64,000 nt of DNA from Chloroflexota bacterium (GTDB taxonomy: Bacteria > Chloroflexota > Anaerolineae > Anaerolineales > Villigracilaceae): NCBI GenBank assembly GCA_023459215.1, contig JAEWVF010000065.1, forward strand, positions 1 to 64,000, given 5' to 3'. Numbering within the stretch: the stretch's first letter is position 1; each line of letters opens with the position of its first letter. The translations under genes were made by a program, and so were the position numbers. Below the pieces are notes generated by a model that saw only the letters and a list, made by a program, of their open reading frames with translations, searched no databases and was not told where the DNA came from. Below are positions 1-8,367 of this stretch, one piece after another.

Positions 1-2
1 AA

Positions 3-68
3 ACCGCGAAGCTCGCAAAGAACGCAAAGTTTTAAGCTTTTCTTGGCGTTCTTGGCGCACTTCGCGGT
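3..68. repeat. Intergenic inverted repeat at the left edge
   Basis: ACCGCGAAG at 3-11 is the reverse complement of CTTCGCGGT at 60-68. Between them, CGCAAAGAACGC and GCGTTCTTGGCG form an inner imperfect arm. The whole can fold as one hairpin. It resembles short dispersed intergenic hairpins found in many environmental bacterial genomes. The rest of 69-247 holds no gene I can support. Confidence 0.6.
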
Positions 69-247
69 AAAAATCGCAAAATCAACACGTCGGAGAAGTT
101 GTCTGACAGGACCTTAAGAAAGCCCTGTTTTTTGCGTTCTTGCGTTGTTTTGCCCCTTTTGAATTGTGATAAAGTATACATATGGGATTGTTGAGTTGAC
201 AAAATCACCCTCCAGGTGGCGACAGCATTCCCGGATAGGGATAAACC

Positions 248-1864
248 ATGAAAACCAAATCCGTTTTGGTCGCAATGTTTTTTCTGTTTGCAACCCTGGC
301 TGCCAATCCGGCAGCCTCCTTTCCCCAGCCCCCCGCGCAACCGGTCAAACTGATTTTTATCCACCACTCCACAGGCGAAAACTGGCTGACGGATGGTTAC
401 GGCGACCTGGGGCGCAGCCTGGCCGAGAACAACTATTTTGTCAGCGATACCAACTATGGCTGGGGGCCAGACAGTATTGGCGACCGCACCGACATCCCGA
501 ACTGGCTGGAATGGTTCCGCAGCGACCAGACCCCGGTTTACATGGAAGCGCTGTACAACGAAAGCGGCCAATATGCCGGTTATACCCGCGCGCTGTCCGA
601 CCCTGGCGGCGAGAACACGATCATCCTGTTCAAGTCTTGTTTCCCCAACTCGGCCCTTAAAGGGAATCCCAATGACCCGCCGGACCCGGATGGTTGGCTG
701 AGCGTTGGCCACGCCAAATACGTTTACAACGAGATTTTGCAGTATTTTGCTACCCGGCCTGACAAACTTTTCATTGTTATTACCACCCCACCGCTTTCAG
801 ATGAAACTTACGCCGCCAATGCGCGTGCCTTTAACAACTGGCTGCTTAACGATTGGCTGGCTGAAAACGATTATGCCCTCAATAATGTTGCCGTTTTCGA
901 CTTTTACAATATCCTGACCAGTCCGGATGCCCACCATCGCTATGTCGATGGTCAGGTGGAGCATATTGTCACCTCGCGCAATACCCTGGCTTATCCATCG
1001 GGCGATGATCATCCCTCTGAACTGGGCAGCCGCAAGGCGACCGATGAATTTATCGGGATGCTCAATTTCTACTATCAGCGTTGGTTGACGGAAAACCCGC
1101 TCTCGCCGCCCCCCGCCAGCCTGGCTACCGTTGAACCTGAGTCGACCCTGCCTGCGGCTGTTCCCCTGCCCCCGACCGCACTCGGTCAGATCGATGATTT
1201 TGAGACCGCTCTCGGCTGGCAGGCCTTTGCGGATGAGGCTGCGCCCACCACCCTGACCTGTATGCCGGTCGACGAGCGGGCCAACAGTGGAACATCTGCG
1301 CTGCGAATCGATTTCGACATTGCCCCTTCCAGTTGGGCCACCTGCGCTTTGTTTTTCGAGCAGCCTCAAGACTGGAGCGCCGCCGAGAGTCTCGCTTTCG
1401 ACTTGCTGGCCGGGGCGACCGGCTTCAATGTCGACCTCTATGTCGGGCCGGAGGATGCGCGGGCGACTTACGCCTACAGCGCAGAATCCCTGGCCGTAAC
1501 AGCGGATGTCTGGGTCCCCTATGAAATCCGCTGGGAGCAGTTTCGCCGGGTGGCCTGGGAGGAAAATGCCGGGGCTGCTTTCAGTCAACCCGGCCAGGTG
1601 AGCGGAATAGCCTTTGGCTTTAATACCGATTCAGGACAATCCCTGCGCGGACAGGTTTGGATTGACAACCTGCATCTTGCCACCCGCGCCCAAAATCAGT
1701 CCGACCCGGAACCGGCGCAACCGTCCCAGCCCGAGGCGACCAGCCCGACATCGCCATTCAATCTGCCTTGTGCAGGCGCATTGGCTGCGCCGCTCGCCCT
1801 GGTCGGGTTTGCTGCCCGGCAAAAGATGCAAAGACGCAATAAACACTGTTGCTATCGTAGATAG
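248..1864 (+). CDS. Exported SGNH-like hydrolase with C-terminal carbohydrate-binding-like domain
   Basis: A 538-residue exported protein. Residues 1-24 are a signal peptide (MKTK, hydrophobic core, small residues at the end). Residues of about 30-280 look like an SGNH/GDSL-type hydrolase: an early FIHHSTGENW block and a late DDHPSELGSRKATDEF block that could supply the Asp/His pair. This is inference from pattern, because no perfect GDSL box is seen. After a Pro-rich linker, residues of about 310-485 resemble a beta-sandwich sugar-binding domain of the CBM11/CIA30 kind (GIAFGFNTDSG, VWIDNLHL). A second Pro/Ser/Thr linker leads to NLPCAGALAAPLALVGF and a basic end, like a membrane or sorting tail. 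The gene stands alone. The start is the first ATG, with the signal peptide directly behind it. Confidence 0.6.
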   Translation: MKTKSVLVAMFFLFATLAANPAASFPQPPAQPVKLIFIHHSTGENWLTDGYGDLGRSLAENNYFVSDTNYGWGPDSIGDRTDIPNWLEWFRSDQTPVYMEALYNESGQYAGYTRALSDPGGENTIILFKSCFPNSALKGNPNDPPDPDGWLSVGHAKYVYNEILQYFATRPDKLFIVITTPPLSDETYAANARAFNNWLLNDWLAENDYALNNVAVFDFYNILTSPDAHHRYVDGQVEHIVTSRNTLAYPSGDDHPSELGSRKATDEFIGMLNFYYQRWLTENPLSPPPASLATVEPESTLPAAVPLPPTALGQIDDFETALGWQAFADEAAPTTLTCMPVDERANSGTSALRIDFDIAPSSWATCALFFEQPQDWSAAESLAFDLLAGATGFNVDLYVGPEDARATYAYSAESLAVTADVWVPYEIRWEQFRRVAWEENAGAAFSQPGQVSGIAFGFNTDSGQSLRGQVWIDNLHLATRAQNQSDPEPAQPSQPEATSPTSPFNLPCAGALAAPLALVGFAARQKMQRRNKHCCYRR

Positions 1865-1899
1865 CCACTCATTCTTGTAAACTTACTGCTGTCGGGCAA

Positions 1900-2505
1900 C
1901 TACTGCATCGCGCTTGCCGAGGGTGTTCCCAGCCACTTCCAATCGACATAGAAAAGGGCAGCAATCAGCAGGATTGGCAGCACAAAGAGTACCAAATTGG
2001 GCAGGGCGTAAAAATCGCGCACGAAGAAGACAGCAAAAAGCATCCCGGCCACCAGGAAGGCCACAAACCCAACCGCGGGTCGTTTCCAGGCAAAAATCAG
2101 CAGCACAATCAGCGCGATTGTTGGAATATTGTGAACCAAAAATCCACCCAACAGTTCCAGCGGCGGAGCCTGGGTTTCAAACACATCCAACGAGAACAGG
2201 CTCAGGAAACCGCCGATCACCACAACCGCCACCCGCGCCGTCCAATGGATGCTTTTTGCCAGACGCGGTTCCACTGCCCCGCTTGAGGTGTGTTCCCGCC
2301 AGGCCATGATAACCATATACAGCGATCCGTACAGCAGTGTGAGCGGGATGGAGATGAGCAGCAGGTTGGTAAGCACCATCCACCATTCTGGCAGTCCGGG
2401 ATCATCTGCCAGGGCGGGGTAAAAGATAACAGCCTGGCTCAGCAGGAACAGGATTACCAGGACAATCACCAGATTGCGGCGAAAACTGGAAATTAAAGTA
2501 TTCAT
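1900..2505 (-). CDS. Multi-pass membrane protein, unknown function
   Basis: A 201-residue protein with about five or six hydrophobic segments, including VIVLVILFLLSQAVIF, LLLISIPLTLLYGSLYMVIM, VAVVVIGGFLSLFSL, PTIALIVLLIFAW and VLFVLPILLIAALFY. The frame is open further upstream, but the start at 2505 is preferred because AAAGGAG lies just before it on the minus strand and the extension has no membrane or signal character. I recognise no catalytic motif; it resembles small uncharacterised DUF-type integral membrane proteins. It is transcribed away from the aminotransferase-like gene at 2704, with about 200 bases between them. Confidence 0.6.
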   Translation of the reverse strand: MNTLISSFRRNLVIVLVILFLLSQAVIFYPALADDPGLPEWWMVLTNLLLISIPLTLLYGSLYMVIMAWREHTSSGAVEPRLAKSIHWTARVAVVVIGGFLSLFSLDVFETQAPPLELLGGFLVHNIPTIALIVLLIFAWKRPAVGFVAFLVAGMLFAVFFVRDFYALPNLVLFVLPILLIAALFYVDWKWLGTPSASAMQ

Positions 2506-2690
2506 GGAACGCTCCTTTCGAGCCGGATTTACCTCCCTGCATTTGGCTCTCTTAATTAATATAACCCCAATCTGTGCAAAAAAGAACACTCTTTTTTTGC
2601 GCGCTGATGCTAACGGATATCTGAACTTTTGACGACTTTTCCCGGCCAGGGTTATCATCCTGGCGCATGTGGCTAGACCTGCGGGCGTAA

Positions 2691-2696
2691 TATAAT
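2691..2696 (+). promoter_or_regulatory. -10 box for a probably leaderless transcript
   Basis: A perfect TATAAT ends seven bases before the ATG at 2704. Transcription should therefore begin at or next to the start codon. No Shine-Dalgarno sequence is present. No clear -35 box is seen. Confidence 0.5.
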
Positions 2697-2703
2697 ATTG
2701 CGT

Positions 2704-3855
2704 ATGCAAAATCTAAAACAATACTTCCTGCTCGACCCCAAAATTCATTTCCTGAACCACGGTTCTTTTGGGGCAACTCCCAGACCGGTTTTTGAAGCCT
2801 ACCAAAATTGGCAGCGGCGTCTGGAGCGCCAGCCGGTGCTTTTTCTTGGACGTGAACACGATTCCCTGCTTAGAGAGTCCCGCGCCGCCCTGGGCGCATA
2901 CCTGAACGCCGGCTCCGATGACCTGGTCTACATCCCCAACGCCACCCACGGGGTCAATATCGTCGCCCGCTCGCTCCAGCTTCGGCCCGGCGACGAAATC
3001 CTGACCACTAATCACGAATACGGCGCTTGCGATTTCACCTGGGATTTCCTGTGCGCCAAAAGTGGGGCAAAAACCATCCGCCAGCCCATCCCGCTGCCGG
3101 TCAAAGATGAAGCCGAGGTTCTCGACCAGTTTTGGGCGGGCGTCAGCGAGCGCACCAGGGTGATTTATCTCAGCCATATCACCTCGCCGACCGCCCTGCG
3201 CCTGCCGGTCGAGGCCATCTGTCAGCGCGCCCGCCAGCGCGGTATCCTGACTGTTATCGACGGCGCTCACGCCCCCGGCCAGATTCCGCTCGACTTATCT
3301 GCCATCGATGCCGATTTTTACACCGGTAATTGCCACAAATGGATGTTGGCCCCGAAAGGAGCCGCCTTCCTGTATGCCCGCCGGGATGTGCAGGGACTGA
3401 TCGAACCGCTGGTGGTTAGTTGGGGCTACGGCAGCGCGCCCGGATTTGGAACCGGCTCCCGTTTTGTTGACCTGCTCCAGTGGACGGGGACGCACGATCC
3501 GGCCGCCTACCTCAGCGTCCCGGTGGCCATCGACTTTATGTGCGCCAATCGCTGGGACGAGGTTCGCCGCGAGTGCCACCGCCTCCTGGCCGAAGCGTTG
3601 GCTGACCTGCAAGCCCTGACCGGACTCGAAGCGCCTTATCCGCCCGAATCGGGTTTTTACGCCCAAATGGCGATTATCCGCTTGCCCGCCAGCGCTGATC
3701 TGCCCGTCTGGAAAACGCGCCTGTACGATGAGTTCAAGGTTGAAATTCCGCTCGTCGAATGGCACGAACAGAAATTTGCGCGCATTTCCATCCAGGCCTA
3801 CAATACCCGCGCCGATGTCGAGGCGCTTTTGAGCGGCTTGCGGGCTTTGATGTGA
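2704..3855 (+). CDS. Class V aminotransferase family protein (isopenicillin N epimerase-like)
   Basis: A 383-residue PLP enzyme of the aminotransferase class V/cysteine desulfurase superfamily. The N-terminal FLNHGSFGATPRPV block is typical of the isopenicillin-N-epimerase-like branch. GILTVIDGAHAPGQI carries the Asp/His that contact PLP, and FYTGNCHKWMLAPKGAAFLYAR holds the lysine expected to form the Schiff base (near residue 218). Length fits the family. Members include epimerases, desulfurases and lyases, so the substrate cannot be given. The ATG at 2704 follows a TTG at 2698 in the same frame; ATG is preferred because TATAAT lies seven bases upstream. The gene stands alone ahead of the helicase. 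Confidence 0.75.
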   Translation: MQNLKQYFLLDPKIHFLNHGSFGATPRPVFEAYQNWQRRLERQPVLFLGREHDSLLRESRAALGAYLNAGSDDLVYIPNATHGVNIVARSLQLRPGDEILTTNHEYGACDFTWDFLCAKSGAKTIRQPIPLPVKDEAEVLDQFWAGVSERTRVIYLSHITSPTALRLPVEAICQRARQRGILTVIDGAHAPGQIPLDLSAIDADFYTGNCHKWMLAPKGAAFLYARRDVQGLIEPLVVSWGYGSAPGFGTGSRFVDLLQWTGTHDPAAYLSVPVAIDFMCANRWDEVRRECHRLLAEALADLQALTGLEAPYPPESGFYAQMAIIRLPASADLPVWKTRLYDEFKVEIPLVEWHEQKFARISIQAYNTRADVEALLSGLRALM

Positions 3856-3894
3856 TATATTGGAAACAATCCAACCATTCAGAATAGAGAATTC

Positions 3895-5328
3895 ATGGCA
3901 ACCCCATCCGAACCGCAAAGCAACCCCATCCCGGAATTAACCTTCCAGCAATTGCCTGCCGATTTGCAGCAAGCCGCCTCCCGCGCCGGTTGGGGCGAAT
4001 TGATGCCTGTCCAGGCGCGCGCCATCCCCTATCTGCTGGCCCGACGTAACATGATGATTCAGGCCCGCACCGGCAGCGGTAAAACTGGCGCTTTCCTGTT
4101 GCCCATGCTCCAGCGGCTGGACTCGGCCCAGGCCGGCTGCCAGTCGCTTATCCTCGTTCCGACCCGCGAGCTGGCCAAGCAGGTTCACCAGGAGGCCGAG
4201 CGCCTGTTCGGCGACAAAGGCCTGCGGACGGTGGCTGTCTATGGCGGCGTTGGCTACAAAGCCCAGATCGATGCCTTGAAGCAGGGGGCCCAGGTTGTGG
4301 TCGGTACGCCGGGCCGGGTGCTGGATCACCTGTTGCGCCGCACCCTTTCACTTGAATCCCTGCGCATGTTGGTTTTTGACGAAGCCGACCGGATGCTCTC
4401 GATGGGCTTTTACCCCGATATGCGCGAAGTTCAGCGCTATCTGCCGGGGCGCGAGATTCACACTTGCATGTTTTCGGCCACCTTCCCCGAACCGGTACTG
4501 CGCACCGCCCGCGAATTTATCCGCCAGCCGGAATTTATCAGCCTGAGCAGCGACCATATCCATGTCACTGATACCCAGCATGTCTTTTACCTGGTCGAAG
4601 GTATGGACAAGGATCGCAGCCTGGTGCGCCTGATTGAAGTCGAGCAGCCGGCCTCGGCCATCATCTTCTGCAACACCAAGGATCGTGTGCATTATGTGGC
4701 CGTTGTTTTGCAGCGCTTTGGCTACGATGCCGATGAACTCAGCGCCGACTTGACCCAATCGGCTCGCGAAAACGTGCTCGAGCGCGTCCGCAAGGGCACC
4801 TTGCGATTCCTGGTCGCCACCGATATTGCCGCTCGCGGGCTGGATATTCCCAGCTTGTCGCACGTTATCCAGTACGAGCCGCCCGAAGAAGCCGAACTCT
4901 ACATCCATCGTGCTGGGCGAACGGGCCGCGCCGGGGCAACCGGCATCGCCATTTCGCTCATCCACAAGGGTGAGCGCTTTACGCTCGATAAAATTGCCAA
5001 ACAGTACGGCATCGAACTGGAGGAGCGTTCCATCCCAAGCGATGCCGATGTTCAGGTTGTGGTGGCGGAACGGGCAACCGCCTTGCTCGAGGCGCGTTTG
5101 CGTCAACGTGACAAATTGCAGGCTGAACGCAGCCAGCGCTTCCTGCCCCTGGCGCGCTCCCTGGCCGAAAATGACGAGGAGCTGGCCCTGCTGGCCATGC
5201 TCCTGGACGAGTATTACCAGCAAACCCTGCACGCCCCGCTTGTGCCGCCCGATGGGCAGGTTGCCCAGCCCGCCCGGCAACCCGGTAAAAACAAAAACCG
5301 GCGCAGCGGGCGCAATCGCCGCCATTAG
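3895..5328 (+). CDS. DEAD-box ATP-dependent RNA helicase
   Basis: A 477-residue RNA helicase that unwinds RNA duplexes or remodels ribonucleoproteins using ATP. The motifs run in order: Q-motif region (TFQQLP...MPVQARAIP), motif I ARTGSGKT, Ia PTRELAKQ, Ib GTPGRVLDHL, II DEAD within LVFDEADRML, III SATFP, IV AIIFCNTKDRV, V ATDIAARGLDIP and VI YIHRAGRTGRAG. The C-terminal 90 residues end in a Lys/Arg/Asn-rich basic tail (KNKNRRSGRNRRH) that probably adds RNA affinity. The family is certain; which of the DeaD/CsdA/RhlE types it matches is not. It ends just before a strong terminator, so it is likely its own transcription unit. Confidence 0.93.
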   Translation: MATPSEPQSNPIPELTFQQLPADLQQAASRAGWGELMPVQARAIPYLLARRNMMIQARTGSGKTGAFLLPMLQRLDSAQAGCQSLILVPTRELAKQVHQEAERLFGDKGLRTVAVYGGVGYKAQIDALKQGAQVVVGTPGRVLDHLLRRTLSLESLRMLVFDEADRMLSMGFYPDMREVQRYLPGREIHTCMFSATFPEPVLRTAREFIRQPEFISLSSDHIHVTDTQHVFYLVEGMDKDRSLVRLIEVEQPASAIIFCNTKDRVHYVAVVLQRFGYDADELSADLTQSARENVLERVRKGTLRFLVATDIAARGLDIPSLSHVIQYEPPEEAELYIHRAGRTGRAGATGIAISLIHKGERFTLDKIAKQYGIELEERSIPSDADVQVVVAERATALLEARLRQRDKLQAERSQRFLPLARSLAENDEELALLAMLLDEYYQQTLHAPLVPPDGQVAQPARQPGKNKNRRSGRNRRH

Positions 5329-5361
5329 AGGCCGACCACCGCCTTGGTTGTATCCAATTTC

Positions 5362-5391
5362 AAAGACAGGGCCTTTGTCCCTGTCTTTTTT
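5362..5391 (+). terminator. Rho-independent terminator after the helicase gene
   Basis: AAAGACAGGG (5362-5371) and CCCTGTCTTT (5379-5388) form a perfect 10-bp stem with a 7-base loop, followed by a run of six T. Confidence 0.9.
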
Positions 5392-5395
5392 ATGG

Positions 5396-5418
5396 TATTA
5401 TCACTTAAACGTTTAAGT
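5396..5418 (+). promoter_or_regulatory. LacI-type operator with overlapping -10 box
   Basis: TATTAT at 5396-5401 is a likely -10 box. ACTTAAACGTTTAAGT at 5403-5418 is a perfect 16-bp palindrome with a central CG step, the classic form of a LacI/GalR-family operator. It sits at the expected start point of the transcript of the LacI-type gene beginning at 5449, so autorepression is likely. I noticed no second copy in the window. Confidence 0.75.
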
Positions 5419-5448
5419 TAATTTCTTTAGAAAGAGCAATGTTTTTGT

Positions 5449-6465
5449 ATGAAAGTCACCATTCGCCAGATTGCCGAAAAATTGCACCTGTCCATAGCAG
5501 CGGTTTCGCGCGCCCTGGACGGTTACCCGGATATTTCTGCCGAGACCCGCCAGCGGGTGCTGGAGGCGGCCCAGGAGATGGGTTATGTCCCCAATCGCGC
5601 TGCCCGCCAACTGCGGCGGCAGAAATCCGATGCCATTGGGTACATCCTGCCGAGCGGCGCGGCGGGCTTTAGTCAGGCTTTTTTTACCGAATTCCTGATC
5701 GGTATGGGCGATGAAGCGCCGCGCCATCACCTGGACCTGCTCGTTTCCACCGCCGGAAGCAGCCCGGAGCGCGAACGAGATTTGTACCGCGACTGGGTGC
5801 GCTCGCAAAAAGTGGATGGTTTTGTGCTCAACCGCATCCGCCTGAGCGATTGGCGTGTTCGTTTTCTGGCCGAAAACAATTTCCCCTTTGTTGCCCTGGA
5901 GTATTCGCTCGATGGCATTGATTACCCGCGCATCGAGGTGGATAACGTCGGTGGGGTCGCCTCGTTGGTGACGCACCTGTGCCAGCGCGGGTTTCGGCGC
6001 ATTGCCTACATCGGCGGCCCCGAGGATTTGAAGATTCAGATTGGACGCTTGACCGGCTATCGCCAGGGCCTTTCGGACTGCGGCCTGGCTTTTGTGCCCG
6101 AATGGGTTGCGGATGGCGACCTGAGCGCCTCGGGCGGTTATCAGGCTGCGCGCCGTCTGCGCTGGCTGCCCAATGCCCCGGACGCTTTTATCTGCCTGAA
6201 CGACGAGACGGCTTTTGGCGTTTTGCACGCCATGCACGACCTCGGGTTGGAAATTGGCCGCGAGGTGGCTGTCGCCGGTTTTGACGGGGTGGCCGCTTCA
6301 GCCCACACCCGTCCGCCGCTGACCACCCTCGATTTCCCCATCCCTGAAGTGGCCCAAACCCTGGTGCGGATGTTGGCTGCGACCCTGAAAGGCGAAAAAC
6401 TGTCCGAAACCCGGGTGATCGTTGCGCCTCGCCTATTGCCCCGCGCCTCGACGGGCGTGAAATAA
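5449..6465 (+). CDS. LacI/GalR-family transcriptional regulator
   Basis: A 338-residue DNA-binding repressor. Residues 2-22 form the LacI helix-turn-helix (TIRQIAEKLHLSIAAVSRAL), followed by the hinge helix region ending near residue 60 (VPNRAARQLRRQKSDAIGYI). Residues of about 60-335 are a periplasmic-binding-protein-like sensor fold: SQKVDGFVLNR, VEVDNVGGV-like DNVGGVASLV, RRIAYIGGPED, DAFICLNDETAFGVLHA and VAVAGFDGV. The ligand is probably a sugar or related small molecule. A perfect operator lies 30 bases upstream. No sugar uptake or hydrolase genes flank it; the next gene downstream is the cobalamin protein, 222 bases away across a hairpin repeat. Its targets outside itself are unknown. 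Confidence 0.9.
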   Translation: MKVTIRQIAEKLHLSIAAVSRALDGYPDISAETRQRVLEAAQEMGYVPNRAARQLRRQKSDAIGYILPSGAAGFSQAFFTEFLIGMGDEAPRHHLDLLVSTAGSSPERERDLYRDWVRSQKVDGFVLNRIRLSDWRVRFLAENNFPFVALEYSLDGIDYPRIEVDNVGGVASLVTHLCQRGFRRIAYIGGPEDLKIQIGRLTGYRQGLSDCGLAFVPEWVADGDLSASGGYQAARRLRWLPNAPDAFICLNDETAFGVLHAMHDLGLEIGREVAVAGFDGVAASAHTRPPLTTLDFPIPEVAQTLVRMLAATLKGEKLSETRVIVAPRLLPRASTGVK

Positions 6466-6494
6466 CCCTGAAAGTCAAATTCTTTGTTTATTGT

Positions 6495-6617
6495 TGTCAT
6501 TTCGAGCGTGATGGTCGACTGGCGAAGCCGTATCGAGACCGAGCGAGAAATCTTTCCACGTGCTCAAGATTTCTACCCTACGGGCACGATGTCACCGCTG
6601 CGCGGCTCGAAATGGCA
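6495..6617. repeat. Long intergenic hairpin repeat
   Basis: TGTCATTTCGAGC (6495-6507) pairs with GCTCGAAATGGCA (6605-6617) with one G-U. AGAAATCTT (6546-6554) pairs with AAGATTTCT (6566-6574) as an inner stem. This has the look of the dispersed 'TGTCATTTCGAGC' hairpin class known from many bacterial genomes. It lies between the LacI-type gene and the cobalamin gene. Confidence 0.7.
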
Positions 6618-6686
6618 AATGATCGAATTTTATACAGTAGAGAAAACCCCAAACCAGAAGAATATTGGTTGAAAAAGGAGAAATAT

Positions 6687-8318
6687 ATGACTCAAAAAAC
6701 CGTTGTCGCTGCTGCCTTGGGCGAGTGTGTTCATGTGGCTGGCGTTTCTAACTTCCTGCGCCTGGCAGAAACTGCCGGGTGGAAAACCATTTTCCTCGGC
6801 CCGGCTGTGCCTGTGGATGAATTGCTCGCAGCCGCCAGGCGTGAAAAAGCCGACCTGGTCGGCGTCTCGTACCGCCTGACGCCTGAAACCGGTGAGCGCC
6901 TGCTCGGACAATTTGCCGAAGCAGCCTCCGAACTGCACGAAGCCGGGGTCAAGTTCGCTTTTGCGGGCACACCCCCGGTGGCTGAAAGAGCCGAAAAATT
7001 GAGCGGATTCTTCGACAAGATTTTCGATGGTTCCGAATCGCCTGAGCAGGTTTTGGCCTACCTGAAAGGCCAACCCGCCCGCGACCTGGGCGAAAAGGAT
7101 TTTCCCCAGCGCACCGTTGACCGCATCCTGTGGAAGCGGCCTTACCCGATACTCCGTCACCACTTCGGCCTGCCGACCATGGATGATACCCTGCGCGACC
7201 TCGAACTGATTGCCGAGGCCCAGGCGGTGGATGTCATCTCGCTCGGTATCGACCAGGACGCGCAGGAGAACTTCTTTCACCCGGAACGGCAAGACCCGCG
7301 CCGCAAGGGAGCGGGCGGCGTGCCTGTCCGCAGCCCGGACGATTATCGCGCGCTCTACCAGGCCTCGCGCCGTGGCAACTTCCCGATGCTGCGCACCTAC
7401 TCCGGCACCGACGATTTCATCAAACTGGCTGAAATGTACGTTGAGACCATCAACATCGCCTGGTGCGCCATCCCGCTCTACTGGTTCAACCAGATGGATG
7501 GCCGCGGCCCCTGGGACCTGGAAGGTTCGATTCGTGAGCATCAGGAAGTGATGAGCTTCTACGGCCAGCGCGATATTCCTGTCGAACTGAACGAACCCCA
7601 TCACTGGGGCATGCGCGATGCGCCGGATGTCATCTTTGTCGTTTCGGCCTTCCTTGCGGCATATAACGCCAAAAAATACGGCGTGCGCGATTACATTGCC
7701 CAACTGATGTTCAACAGCCCGCCCGGCCTGAATGATGCGATGGATTTGGCCAAGATGCTTGCGGTAATGGAAATGATTGCCCTGCTTGCCAGCGACGATT
7801 TCCGCATCTGGAAACAGGTTCGGATTGGCCTGCTCTCGCACCCGCTCGACCCGGATGCGGCCCGCGGACACCTGGCGGCCAGCACCTACCTGCAAATGGC
7901 GTTGAAGCCCGACATCCTGCACATCGTCGGTCACACCGAGGCGCACCACGCCGCCACCGGGCCGGACATCATCGAAGCCAGCAAAATTGTCCGCCGCGCG
8001 ATTCAAAATGCCATGGGCGCGCCGGATATGACCCACGACCCGGCCATTCGCGCCCGCATCGACGAACTCAAGGCGGAGGCCGCCACCACGCTGGAGGCGA
8101 TTCGCAGCCTGGCCCCCGCCGGGGTGACTGATCCCTGGGCCGACGCCGCCACCCTGGCGAAGTCGGTCACCTCCGGGATTATGGATGCGCCCCAGTTGGG
8201 CAACAACAAGTTCGGGCTGGGAAAGATCCGCACGAGAATTATCAATGGGGCCTGCCTGGTCGTCGATGAAAGCGGAAAAGCTCTCAGCGAGCGGCAGCGC
8301 CTGTCCAAATTCCTGTAA
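6687..8318 (+). CDS. Cobalamin-binding protein fused to a mutase-like barrel domain
   Basis: A 543-residue protein. Residues of about 5-135 resemble a B12-binding Rossmann domain: CVHVAG followed by VSNFLRLAETAGW keeps the His and Gly of the DxHxxG motif, but Cys stands where Asp is usual. VGVSYRLTP and FAFAGTPP match the later SxL and GG regions. Residues of about 140-470 look like the TIM-barrel partner of a glutamate-mutase-like or related cobalamin-dependent enzyme (YSGTDDFIKLAE, NEPHHWGMRDAPD). This is inference, not a firm family match. The start at 6687 is chosen because AAAAGGAG sits eight bases upstream. It leads a gene run with an opine-dehydrogenase-like enzyme and asparagine synthetase, so an amino-acid substrate is plausible. 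A methyltransferase role is the main alternative. Confidence 0.55.
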   Translation: MTQKTVVAAALGECVHVAGVSNFLRLAETAGWKTIFLGPAVPVDELLAAARREKADLVGVSYRLTPETGERLLGQFAEAASELHEAGVKFAFAGTPPVAERAEKLSGFFDKIFDGSESPEQVLAYLKGQPARDLGEKDFPQRTVDRILWKRPYPILRHHFGLPTMDDTLRDLELIAEAQAVDVISLGIDQDAQENFFHPERQDPRRKGAGGVPVRSPDDYRALYQASRRGNFPMLRTYSGTDDFIKLAEMYVETINIAWCAIPLYWFNQMDGRGPWDLEGSIREHQEVMSFYGQRDIPVELNEPHHWGMRDAPDVIFVVSAFLAAYNAKKYGVRDYIAQLMFNSPPGLNDAMDLAKMLAVMEMIALLASDDFRIWKQVRIGLLSHPLDPDAARGHLAASTYLQMALKPDILHIVGHTEAHHAATGPDIIEASKIVRRAIQNAMGAPDMTHDPAIRARIDELKAEAATTLEAIRSLAPAGVTDPWADAATLAKSVTSGIMDAPQLGNNKFGLGKIRTRIINGACLVVDESGKALSERQRLSKFL

Positions 8319-8367
8319 AACAGGCTACGCAAGATATTATATTGCGCCACGAATAAGGAGAATAAGC

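Noticed and set aside
32..712. Minus-strand frame of 226 codons at the left edge
   Set aside because: It lies opposite the signal-peptide gene, has low-complexity content, and ends in the hairpin repeat.
6630..8036. Long open frame on the minus strand opposite the cobalamin gene
   Set aside because: It is the reverse shadow of a high-G+C gene; its product has no recognisable domain and no ribosome-binding site. The same holds for long minus frames at 4348-5325, 51829-53199 and 59518-60771.
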